Shown here in pieces: positions 1 through 5,175 of a DNA stretch of 6,369 bases. Source of the DNA: Chloroflexota bacterium (GTDB taxonomy: Bacteria; Chloroflexota; Dehalococcoidia; SZUA-161; SpSt-899); NCBI GenBank assembly GCA_018725425.1, contig QLUL01000066.1, forward strand, positions 1-6,369, read 5' to 3'. Within the stretch, counting starts at the first letter, position 1; each line of letters begins with the position of its first letter. A program made the position numbers and the translations under genes. The notes under the pieces are model-generated. The model searched no databases. It was not told the origin of the DNA and saw only the letters and a program-made list of their open reading frames with translations.

Positions 1-531
1 CTTCAACATGTGATAGATAGCCTCAAACCAGGTGGGAGATGCGGGATAGTGATGGACGAAGGAGCTCTTTTCCGCACAAGTGAAACTGCCTTTGTCCAGA
101 CAAAACGAAAGCTTCTCAATGAGTGTGATGTCTTTTGCATTATCAGTCTGCCTCCTAAGGTCTTCCTAAATGCAGGTGCAGCAAGTAAGACCAACCTTAT
201 CTTTTTTACCAAAGGTGAACCGACAAGAGAGGTCTGGTATTACGACTTATCCGATCTCAACATAACCAAAAAACAACCCTTAACCCTGGAACACTTTGAG
301 GAATTCTTCAAACTCTTCAATCCTTTGACCCTTAAGCTTTCTGAAAGTGAACGATCCTGGTGTGTGCCGATAGAGGAAATTGAAGCCAAGAATTACGACC
401 TGAAGGCAGTAAATCCAAACCGAAAGAATAGCGAAGATGACAGAACACCGGCAGAACTGATTGCCGTTGTTGAATTGGAGGCAAAAGCAATTAGAGATGC
501 AATAACGAAATTGACAAAGGAAGGCATATAG
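1..531 (+). CDS. hsdM: Type I restriction-modification DNA methyltransferase subunit M (N6-adenine), C-terminal part
   Basis: The reading frame is open from base 1 (Leu-Gln-His-Val...), so this is the 3' end of a longer gene cut by the window edge; the GTG at 10 is internal. The 176 visible residues match the last third of N6_Mtase/HsdM proteins. They show a K-P-G-G-R-x-G-I-V-M strand near residues 9-18, an E-G-x-L-F element, the L-P-x-x-V-F...G-A-x-x-K-T-N-L-I-F-F-T-K-G block around residues 50-73, then W-Y-Y-D-L. The tail contains the usual E-I-E-A-K-N-Y-D-L-K-A-V-N-P-N segment and a charged helical end. The SAM-binding motif and the catalytic NPPF motif would lie upstream, outside the window. 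HsdM proteins methylate adenine in a complex with HsdS. No hsdS follows here, so any specificity subunit must lie upstream, elsewhere, or be lost. The stretch is clearly more A+T-rich than leuS, suggesting transfer. The family call is firm; whether it belongs to a working type I system cannot be seen. Confidence 0.88.
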   Translation, partial: LQHVIDSLKPGGRCGIVMDEGALFRTSETAFVQTKRKLLNECDVFCIISLPPKVFLNAGAASKTNLIFFTKGEPTREVWYYDLSDLNITKKQPLTLEHFEEFFKLFNPLTLKLSESERSWCVPIEEIEAKNYDLKAVNPNRKNSEDDRTPAELIAVVELEAKAIRDAITKLTKEGI

Positions 532-536
532 TTTAG

Positions 537-611
537 GCGATCTTTCCTTCTCCCGAGAGGGCGATAAAGGCTCTGGCGGCCTTGAGGGATTACCGTGGAG
601 AAGAAGCTTAG
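537..611 (+). pseudogene. Possible C-terminal scrap of an ADP-forming acyl-CoA synthetase alpha subunit
   Basis: Between in-frame stops at 534-536 and 609-611, this 24-codon stretch reads AIFPSPERAIKALAALRDYR followed by GEEA and a stop. The pattern F-P-x-P-E-R-A-x-K-A-L-A-A-L-x-x-Y resembles what I know from the end of the CoA-ligase region of ADP-forming acetyl/acyl-CoA synthetases, just before the ATP-grasp domain or at the end of the alpha subunit. There is no start codon or body of the gene, and the fragment begins immediately after the methyltransferase stop codon. That is what would be left if incoming DNA had replaced the rest of the gene. The match is short, so chance cannot be excluded. 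Confidence 0.33.
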
Positions 612-627
612 TTAGTCGGCGGGCTCC

Positions 628-656
628 TTGCCGTCTTCCGTTCGATAGTATATAGT
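628..656 (+). promoter_or_regulatory. Sigma-70-like promoter upstream of the gene remnant and toxin-antitoxin pair
   Basis: TTGCCG (628-633) and TATAGT (651-656) are separated by exactly 17 bases, with four of six and five of six matches to the consensus -35 and -10 boxes. Transcription would begin near 662-665. It could once have served the small decayed gene that follows and may now feed the toxin-antitoxin operon about 200 bases downstream. Supported by sequence pattern only. Confidence 0.38.
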
Positions 657-792
657 ATGAGCAGAGCGTGGAAAGGACAGCGGAGATTTGGTACTACTCT
701 GGACGGGCTTACGCGGAGCGGCCGGATTCCTTCCTGTGGCAGAGGAAGGTTCAGGGGGTGATGAATGGTCGATAGTCAAGTGTGATACCTAG
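656..792 (+). pseudogene. Possible remnant of a small conserved YYSG...ERP protein, frameshifted or internally deleted
   Basis: One frame, open from 656 to the stop at 773-775, contains YYSGRAYAERPDSFLW. This resembles the N-terminal half of a family of roughly 70-residue proteins of unknown function that I recall with a pattern like Y-x-S-G-x-x-x-x-E-R-P-x-x-F-x-W. The next frame, ending at the stop 790-792, reads GGDEWSIVKCDT, which resembles the D-x-W-x-(L/I) ending of the same proteins. Read together, they suggest a copy that lost its middle and changed frame. No convincing ribosome binding site precedes it. The family resemblance is from memory and the piece is short, so this is a tentative call. 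Confidence 0.3.
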
Positions 793-798
793 TGGGAG

Positions 799-853
799 GT
801 TCCTGATAAGGCAACTATTTCATTTACCAGAGTAGCCTGGTCCTTGGTCAAGG
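799..853. promoter_or_regulatory. Short dyads upstream of the antitoxin, candidate operator sites
   Basis: Three short inverted repeats lie just upstream of the antitoxin start: GTTCCT/AGGcAAC (799-815, one bulged base), ACCAG/CTGGT (826-830 and 837-841), and CCTTG-GT-CAAGG (842-853), the last overlapping the Shine-Dalgarno sequence. Antitoxins with DNA-binding domains commonly repress their own operon, and the protein encoded downstream has a helix-turn-helix, so these are natural places to look for its operator. Dyads this short also occur by chance. Confidence 0.25.
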
Positions 854-862
854 AGGTGATCC
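850..862 (+). promoter_or_regulatory. Full-length Shine-Dalgarno sequence of the antitoxin gene
   Basis: AAGGAGGTGATCC matches the complement of the conserved 3' end of bacterial 16S rRNA over 13 bases and abuts the ATG at 863. The GGAGG core sits six bases from the start codon, which is normal spacing. It decides the start of the antitoxin and predicts very strong initiation. Confidence 0.85.
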
Positions 863-1546
863 ATGCCTGGTTTTGAAGGAGTCTACGAACTAGCTGAGGC
901 CAGCCGATATCTCCATGCCACAGCTCCGCAAAAGCCGCCCCATTACTCAACCTTCCGTCGGTGGGTCAGAAGCGGACTGACTGTTCCTGAGGCTCCCCCT
1001 ATCCCGGCAAAGGGGCTGTTCATCACATTTGAAGATCTGGTCTCACTTCGAATGGTAGTTGCTCTCAGGGTGGCCGGATTTAGCCTTCAGCACATCCGTC
1101 GGGTTCACCGATGGCTTAAAGACACTACAGGTTATCCGCGACCTTTTGCCCTAAGGGATTTGTGGATTAGCGAGACCGATATTTTCATTGAGATGGAAAA
1201 CCTGCTCTCTGTGACACGAGGGGGCCAATACGCCATGGAATTCATAAAAGAGTGGCTCTCCCGCTTGCGCCGTCCATTAGCTGGCTCTCTTGACCTTGCC
1301 TTCAGGAGAGTCGATGGGAAAGAGGTGGCATGCAGTTGGATGCCCCATTCCCACGTTTCGCTAAATCCCCTAATACATTTCGGGGCACCATGCATTGAGG
1401 GAACGCGTATACCCACCACGGCGGTGTGGGCTATGTTTTTGGGGGGCGATAAACCCGAAGCCATTGCCAGAGATTATGGTCTGCCACTTATCAAGGTGCA
1501 GTCTAGCTTGGAATGGGAGAAGAAGATTGCAAACCTCGTTTCTTGA
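863..1546 (+). CDS. VapB45-like antitoxin: helix-turn-helix plus DUF433 domain
   Basis: The 227-residue protein has a MerR-like winged-helix region at residues 6-86. A helix around YSTFRRWVRSGL (28-39) could be the recognition helix, and the ITFEDLVSLRMVVALRVAGFS stretch behind it matches the helix-wing pattern of that fold. The C-terminal part (about 164-222) is a DUF433 domain, recognisable from H-x-S-x-N-P...F-G-x-P-C-I-E-G-T-R-I-P (174-184), then an A-I-A-R-D-Y-G-L helix and a V-x-x-S-L-E-W-E helix. In the VapBC45-type family (Rv2018/Rv2019 in Mycobacterium tuberculosis, as I recall) such a protein is the antitoxin: DUF433 masks the toxin and the N-terminus binds the operon DNA. The PIN-like toxin gene overlaps its 3' end, which supports that role. 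The start is fixed by an ideal Shine-Dalgarno sequence. Self-repression is inferred, not seen. Confidence 0.85.
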   Translation: MPGFEGVYELAEASRYLHATAPQKPPHYSTFRRWVRSGLTVPEAPPIPAKGLFITFEDLVSLRMVVALRVAGFSLQHIRRVHRWLKDTTGYPRPFALRDLWISETDIFIEMENLLSVTRGGQYAMEFIKEWLSRLRRPLAGSLDLAFRRVDGKEVACSWMPHSHVSLNPLIHFGAPCIEGTRIPTTAVWAMFLGGDKPEAIARDYGLPLIKVQSSLEWEKKIANLVS

Positions 1547-1943
1547 GAATCAAAAACCTCTCCTCCTGATAGATGAAAGCCTCGCAGATTATATGCTTGC
1601 TCAAGTGCTCAGGCTTGTTGATTGCAATGCTGTGGCGGTTAGGGAGCAATTTGGGGAAGGAGCCCAAGACCCTATTCTCATTCGATGGCTCGGATTGCAG
1701 AGGGGAGTATGGATTACAAGCGATGAAAGAGCGAAATGGGAACACTCTCACGAGATCAAGGATGCCGGTATTCACATTCTGTGGGTTCGACGCCCGAAAA
1801 ACCTCCGTTTCGGCAAGAAAGCTCAACTCCTGCTTATTCTCTGGGTTATTGACCCTGTCTTGCAGGAGATAGTTAACGCCAGGGGACCAGCACAATTTCG
1901 GGCCCGCTACAGTGGCGAAAGGCCAAGGTGGGAGCGACTCTAG
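1527..1943 (+). CDS. PIN-like (DUF5615/VapC45-type) ribonuclease toxin
   Basis: Taken from TTG 1527 the protein is 138 residues, the length I recall for Rv2019 (VapC45). It opens with the L-L-L-I-D-E-S-L strand (12-19), whose Asp16/Glu17 are the first acidic pair of the PIN-like fold. A helix, then D-P-I-L-I-R-W-L (48-55), and the V-W-I-T-S-D-E strand (61-67) with Asp66 and Glu67 follow, as in DUF5615 proteins where a T-x-D motif completes the acidic, metal-binding site. The basic C-terminus (RYSGERPRW) could contact RNA. The family is expected to cleave RNA; the target is unknown. The frame is open further upstream, with ATGs at 1395 and 1476, but those would add sequence that only shadows the DUF433 region. 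TTG 1527 has GGGAG eight bases ahead and gives a 20-base overlap with the antitoxin gene, implying coupled translation. The start is the least certain part. Confidence 0.78.
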   Translation: MQTSFLENQKPLLLIDESLADYMLAQVLRLVDCNAVAVREQFGEGAQDPILIRWLGLQRGVWITSDERAKWEHSHEIKDAGIHILWVRRPKNLRFGKKAQLLLILWVIDPVLQEIVNARGPAQFRARYSGERPRWERL

Positions 1944-2020
1944 AGAATAGAGAGGATAAATGCACTCTCACTTGGCCTGCGTCCTCCTTCGCAGGGCTTC
2001 CTTGCCCCCCTATTTTGCGG

Positions 2021-2026
2021 TATAAT
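2021..2026 (+). promoter_or_regulatory. leuS -10 box (TATAAT), possibly a leaderless promoter
   Basis: A perfect TATAAT lies nine bases before the leuS ATG. The usual distance from -10 box to transcription start puts the first base of the mRNA at about 2032-2035, leaving almost no leader. No Shine-Dalgarno sequence stands before the ATG (the nearest is a weak AAAGAG), which agrees with leaderless initiation. No good -35 box is visible at 16-18 bases; the closest TTGCCC (2002-2007) is too near. Confidence 0.5.
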
Positions 2027-2035
2027 CAAAGAGCA

Positions 2036-4525
2036 ATGACCGAGAAATATAATCCTCCAGAAATCGAAAAGAAATGGCAATCAAGGTGGGAAAAGACCCG
2101 ACTCTACGCCACAAGCGAAGATAGCGACCGCCCCAAGCTCTACGAGCTGACCATGTTCCCCTATACCTCTGGTGACCTCCACATCGGACACTGGTACGCT
2201 ATGGCCCCGGCAGATGTCCATGCCAGATTCATGCGGATGAAAGGCTATAACGTGCTGCACCCGATGGGCTTCGATGCCTTCGGCCTCCCCGCGGAGAATG
2301 CGGCCATCGATCGGGATATCCATCCGCATACCTGGACGATGAAAAACGTAGAGAACATGCGTCGCCAGTTTCACACTATGGGAGCGGTCTACGATTGGGA
2401 TCGGGAGGTGGTTACCTGCTCACCGGACTACTACCGCTGGACGCAGTGGCTGTTTCTCAAGTTACATGAAGCGGGTCTGACCTATCGGGCTAAAGCCCCG
2501 GCCAACTGGTGCTCCAGATGCCAGACGGTGCTTGCCAATGAGCAAGTCACCGCCGAAGGCCGATGTGAGCGCTGCGGCACGGCGGTGATCAGGAAGGACT
2601 TAGAGCAATGGTTCTTCCGCATCACCAGGTATGCCGATGAGCTTATGCAGCATGAGGGTCTCGATTGGCCGGAGCAGGTCAAGACGATGCAGCGCAACTG
2701 GGTCGGACGGAGTGAGGGGGCTGAGATTTCCTTCAGCATCGAGGAATACGGTCTCGATGAAAAAGAGATTCGGGTATTCACCACCCGACCCGACACCACC
2801 TACGGTGTTACCTTCATGGTCCTGGCCCCGGAGCATCCCCTGGTGGAAAAACTCACCTCGCCCGAATATAAGGACCGGGTCGATGACTATGTGAACCGGG
2901 CTCGCCGCCAGTCGGAGATCGAGAGGCTCTCCACGGAGCGGGAGAGAACCGGACTCTTCATTGGTGCTTACGCCACCAACAGGCTGAATGGAGAGAAGGT
3001 GCCCATCTGGATCGCCGACTATGCGCTCTTAAGCTATGGCACCGGGGCGGTCATGGGCGTGCCGGCTCATGACCAGCGAGATTTCGAGCTGGCTAAGGAG
3101 TTTGGCATTCCGATAAAAGTAGTCGTTGCGCCTGATAGATGGAGTGGTGAGGAACTGGAGGAGGCCTACGAAGAGCCGGGCACAATGGTCAATTCCGGCC
3201 CCTTTGATGGTCAGCCCAGCGAAGAGGGCAAGGATGCGATTGTCGCTTTCATGGAGGAAAACGGCTATGGCAAGAAGGCTGTAAGTTACCGGCTGCGCGA
3301 CTGGCTCATCTCTCGTCAGCGTTACTGGGGTGCGCCGATCCCGATGGTTCATTGTCCCCGGTGCGGCATCGTGCCGGTGCCGGAGAAGGATCTGCCGGTG
3401 CTCCTCCCCGAGGATGCCGAGTTTAAACCCACCGGAGAATCACCGCTCAAGTATTGCGAGCCCTTCGTCAATACCACCTGCCCCCGTTGCGGCAAGCCGG
3501 CACAGCGCGAGACCGATACCATGGATACCTTCGTGTGTTCTAGTTGGTACTTTCTGCGCTACTGCAGCCCGCAGCATGATGATGGGCCCTTCGATCCCCA
3601 GAGGCTGAAATACTGGCTCCCCGTAGATCTATACACCGGAGGCGTGGAGCATGCCACCATGCATCTGCTCTATGCCCGCTTCTTCATCAAGGCGCTGCGC
3701 GATATGGGGATAGTTGACTTCGGAGAATCCTTCATCAAACTTTTCAATCAAGGGAAGATTATCCGAGGGAGACAGAAGATGAGTAAGTCCCGCGGCAACG
3801 TCGTCAACCCCGATGAATACGTGGCCGAATCGGGGGCCGATGCCATGCGCGCTTATCTGATGTTCATCGGACCCTGGGAGCAGGGGGGAGAGTGGAACGA
3901 TAATGGTCTGATCGGCATCACGCGATGGCTCAATAGAATCTGGAATCTGGTACTGGCTGAAACCGAAATCGTGTCCGTGGGCCGTGGCCCGTGTCCGGAC
4001 ACGGGGGAGGGACACGGGGGACGGACACGGGGGACGGACAAGGAGCTACGGCGCGTGACCCATCAAACCATCAAGAAGGTAAATCAAGACCTGGAGAGAT
4101 TCCACTTCAACACCATGCTGGCGGCGCTGATGGAGTTTACCAATTACCTCGCCAGGCTTAAGGAAATATGTGCGGTCAAAGATAGCCCGGCCTGGAAGGA
4201 AGCCATTGATGCCTTGCTTCTGTTGCTGGCGCCGGCTGTCCCTCACCTGGCGGAGGAGCTCTGGGAGCGGACCGGCCACCCCTACAGCATACACCATCAG
4301 CCATTTCCTGTCTGGCAGGAGGAACTGGTAGCCGAAGAGGAGTTCACCCTGGTGATCCAGATAAACGGGAAAGTTCGCGATAAGGTGTCTGTCCCGGTTT
4401 CTATCTCCGAGGCTGAGGTCAGGGAATTAGTCCTGAGCCGGGAGCGAATTAAGGCTCAAGTAAGGCACCCGATTGTCAGGGTGATATATGTGACGGGACG
4501 TTTGGTGAACATTGTGGTGAAGTAA
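2036..4525 (+). CDS. leuS: Leucyl-tRNA synthetase
   Basis: This class I synthetase charges tRNA-Leu with leucine in the cytoplasm and hydrolyses mischarged products. The 829 residues cover the whole family. The catalytic Rossmann fold carries HIGH at 49-52 and KMSKS at 581-585. A first zinc-type module has cysteines at 159, 162, 177 and 180. The CP1 editing domain holds the Thr-rich TTRPDTTYG at 249-257 and the GTGAVMGVPAHDQRD block with Asp346 and Asp349, the latter matching the conserved editing aspartate. A second zinc-type module has cysteines at 440, 443, 482 and 485. The anticodon-binding helical domain (about 665-780) and the C-terminal QINGKVR domain end the protein. ATG 2036 is preferred to an upstream in-frame ATG at 1928 because the 36 extra residues are unlike the family and overlap the toxin gene. 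Residues 646-667 are unusual: they are encoded by a GC-rich repeat (see 3971-4048) in the variable linker before the anticodon domain. Active-site motifs are all intact, so the enzyme should work. Confidence 0.97.
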   Translation: MTEKYNPPEIEKKWQSRWEKTRLYATSEDSDRPKLYELTMFPYTSGDLHIGHWYAMAPADVHARFMRMKGYNVLHPMGFDAFGLPAENAAIDRDIHPHTWTMKNVENMRRQFHTMGAVYDWDREVVTCSPDYYRWTQWLFLKLHEAGLTYRAKAPANWCSRCQTVLANEQVTAEGRCERCGTAVIRKDLEQWFFRITRYADELMQHEGLDWPEQVKTMQRNWVGRSEGAEISFSIEEYGLDEKEIRVFTTRPDTTYGVTFMVLAPEHPLVEKLTSPEYKDRVDDYVNRARRQSEIERLSTERERTGLFIGAYATNRLNGEKVPIWIADYALLSYGTGAVMGVPAHDQRDFELAKEFGIPIKVVVAPDRWSGEELEEAYEEPGTMVNSGPFDGQPSEEGKDAIVAFMEENGYGKKAVSYRLRDWLISRQRYWGAPIPMVHCPRCGIVPVPEKDLPVLLPEDAEFKPTGESPLKYCEPFVNTTCPRCGKPAQRETDTMDTFVCSSWYFLRYCSPQHDDGPFDPQRLKYWLPVDLYTGGVEHATMHLLYARFFIKALRDMGIVDFGESFIKLFNQGKIIRGRQKMSKSRGNVVNPDEYVAESGADAMRAYLMFIGPWEQGGEWNDNGLIGITRWLNRIWNLVLAETEIVSVGRGPCPDTGEGHGGRTRGTDKELRRVTHQTIKKVNQDLERFHFNTMLAALMEFTNYLARLKEICAVKDSPAWKEAIDALLLLLAPAVPHLAEELWERTGHPYSIHHQPFPVWQEELVAEEEFTLVIQINGKVRDKVSVPVSISEAEVRELVLSRERIKAQVRHPIVRVIYVTGRLVNIVVK
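3971..4048. repeat. Palindrome with 13-bp tandem repeats inside leuS
   Basis: An exact 18-bp palindrome, CCCGTGTCCGGACACGGG, spans 3988-4005 and is the core of a longer imperfect inverted repeat (3971-3996 against 3997-4028). The right arm consists of the 13-mer GGACACGGGGGAG/C repeated three times head to tail (3997-4009, 4010-4022, 4023-4035) with a fourth degenerate start at 4036. The reading frame runs through without a stop and gives a Gly/Arg/Thr-rich linker. The unit looks like a REP-type or miniature palindromic repeat rather than ancestral leuS sequence. Confidence 0.8.
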
Positions 4526-4527
4526 CT

Positions 4528-4793
4528 TGACATTGTCACATTTCAATGTCATTGCGAGGAGCGTAAGCGACGAAGCAATCTCCAATGAAGAGATTGCTTT
4601 GCTTCGCTCGCAATGACAGAAAGAAGGTGATTGGTTACACTTTATCGGATGTTCCATTTTTAAGGGCTTGCTAGATTCGGAAATAAATGCCTACACAGTG
4701 AATTTTATAAGGGTTGAAAAGGCAAATTCGTATCTGTTTTTAGTGATTTTCACGGATAACGGGTGGAACATCCGCTTTAATGTGACAATGTCA
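4528..4793. mobile_element. MITE-like element with terminal inverted repeats, interrupted by a second repeat
   Basis: TGACATTGTCACATT at 4528-4542 is matched exactly, inverted, at 4779-4793. A second exact inverted pair, CGGATGTTCCA (4646-4656) and TGGAACATCCG (4764-4774), lies inside. At the right end the two motifs are four bases apart, forming a 30-bp terminus. At the left end they are 103 bases apart, and the gap contains the GTCATTGCGAG-type palindrome. The simplest reading is a small non-autonomous element, about 160 bp when whole, whose left terminus was later split. There is no transposase frame. It starts two bases after the leuS stop and ends just before the ribosome binding site of the next gene. 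No clear target duplication flanks it (only a loose GTAA on both sides). The transposon family is unknown to me. Confidence 0.6.
4548..4617. repeat. GTCATTGCGAG-type palindromic repeat
   Basis: The left arm (4548-4582) starts GTCATTGCGAGG and ends CGAAGCAATCTC; the right arm (4590-4617) starts GAGATTGC and ends GCTCGCAATGAC. The arms pair along their outer 11 bases and inner 8 or more bases, the left arm carrying about seven extra bases in the middle, with a seven-base loop (4583-4589). Palindromes of this wording are, as I recall, scattered in intergenic DNA of many unrelated bacteria. In RNA it would fold into a long hairpin just downstream of leuS and could protect or end the transcript, though no T-run follows. 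Confidence 0.8.
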
Positions 4794-4800
4794 GGGTAAT

Positions 4801-4807
4801 AAGGAGG
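4801..4807 (+). promoter_or_regulatory. Shine-Dalgarno sequence of the SWIM zinc-finger gene
   Basis: AAGGAGG stands four bases before ATG 4812. This supports that ATG over the in-frame TTG at 4809, which would be only one base from the AAGGAGG. Confidence 0.7.
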
Positions 4808-4811
4808 TTTG

Positions 4812-5063
4812 ATGCGTTCTGACCTGATTGGTAAGATTGAGAAGGCTCATCGCTACGCCGGGGAGCGAGATCGAATCACCATCCGGGATTTCAATGTGGA
4901 TTTCCGAGGGGAGCATGGCACCTACATAACCGGTTATAACGGCGAGAAATGGCATTGTGCCTGTAACTTCTTCGCCAAATGGGAGACCTGCAGCCACGTC
5001 ATGGCATTGCAGAAGATCCTCGGAATTATGCTCCCCGAGGAAGCTCGCTCCTCGTTTGAGTAG
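4812..5063 (+). CDS. Small SWIM zinc-finger protein
   Basis: The 83-residue protein carries a SWIM-type metal site, C-A-C-(8 residues)-C-S-H, with Cys49, Cys51, Cys60 and His62, followed by the helix HVMALQKIL that is usual after this motif. Ahead of it lie two predicted strands (RITIRDFNVDF at 21-31 and GTYITGYNGEKWHC at 36-49), so nearly the whole protein is the SWIM fold with a short basic N-terminal helix. SWIM domains bind DNA or partner proteins and are usually parts of larger ATPases, transposases or plant regulators; a free-standing copy has no assigned job. It has a strong ribosome binding site, is not in an operon with leuS because of the 286-base repeat-filled gap, and faces fabF convergently. 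The family call is good; function is unknown. Confidence 0.75.
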   Translation: MRSDLIGKIEKAHRYAGERDRITIRDFNVDFRGEHGTYITGYNGEKWHCACNFFAKWETCSHVMALQKILGIMLPEEARSSFE

Positions 5064-5109
5064 GGTCATAGGGATACAAACAGTACGTAGAGGGCGCTTG
5101 CATAGAAAG

Positions 5110-5157
5110 GCGGGGGACAAGCCCCCGCGCTGCGTAGCGCCGAGGTTTGTCCTCGGC
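5110..5157. repeat. Cluster of three adjacent hairpins between convergent genes
   Basis: Three perfect stems follow one another: GCGGGGG/CCCCCGC (5110-5116 and 5122-5128), GCGCT/AGCGC (5127-5131 and 5136-5140) and GCCGAGG/CCTCGGC (5139-5145 and 5151-5157). Neighbouring stems share two bases at their joins. The first and last have related five-base loops (ACAAG and, inverted, TTTGT), so the unit as a whole is roughly symmetrical. It lies between the ends of the SWIM gene (+) and fabF (-). It could act as a two-way transcription barrier, but no T-run follows any stem on either strand, so a REP-like repeat is the better label. Confidence 0.6.
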
Positions 5158-5175
5158 AACCTGAAAGGCGCTTAC

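Noticed and set aside
1975..1997. Hairpin CCTGCG/CGCAGG between the toxin and leuS as a terminator
   Set aside because: The stem has only six pairs with an eight-base loop and is followed by a C-rich stretch, not a T-run.
1928..2035. A longer leuS starting at the in-frame ATG 1928
   Set aside because: The added 36 residues do not look like the LeuS N-terminus, would overlap the toxin gene, and contain the TATAAT promoter box; the family start motif TEKYNPPEIEKKWQ begins at ATG 2036.
2081..4297. Several minus-strand open frames opposite leuS
   Set aside because: They are antisense shadows of a fully conserved synthetase and show no family resemblance or ribosome binding sites.
4527..4532. 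Perfect TTGACA after leuS as a -35 box
   Set aside because: No -10-like sequence occurs 16-18 bases downstream, and the bases belong to the left terminal inverted repeat.
4548..4617. The palindrome after leuS as a CRISPR repeat or a rho-independent terminator
   Set aside because: There is one copy only, with no spacers, and no T-run after the stem.
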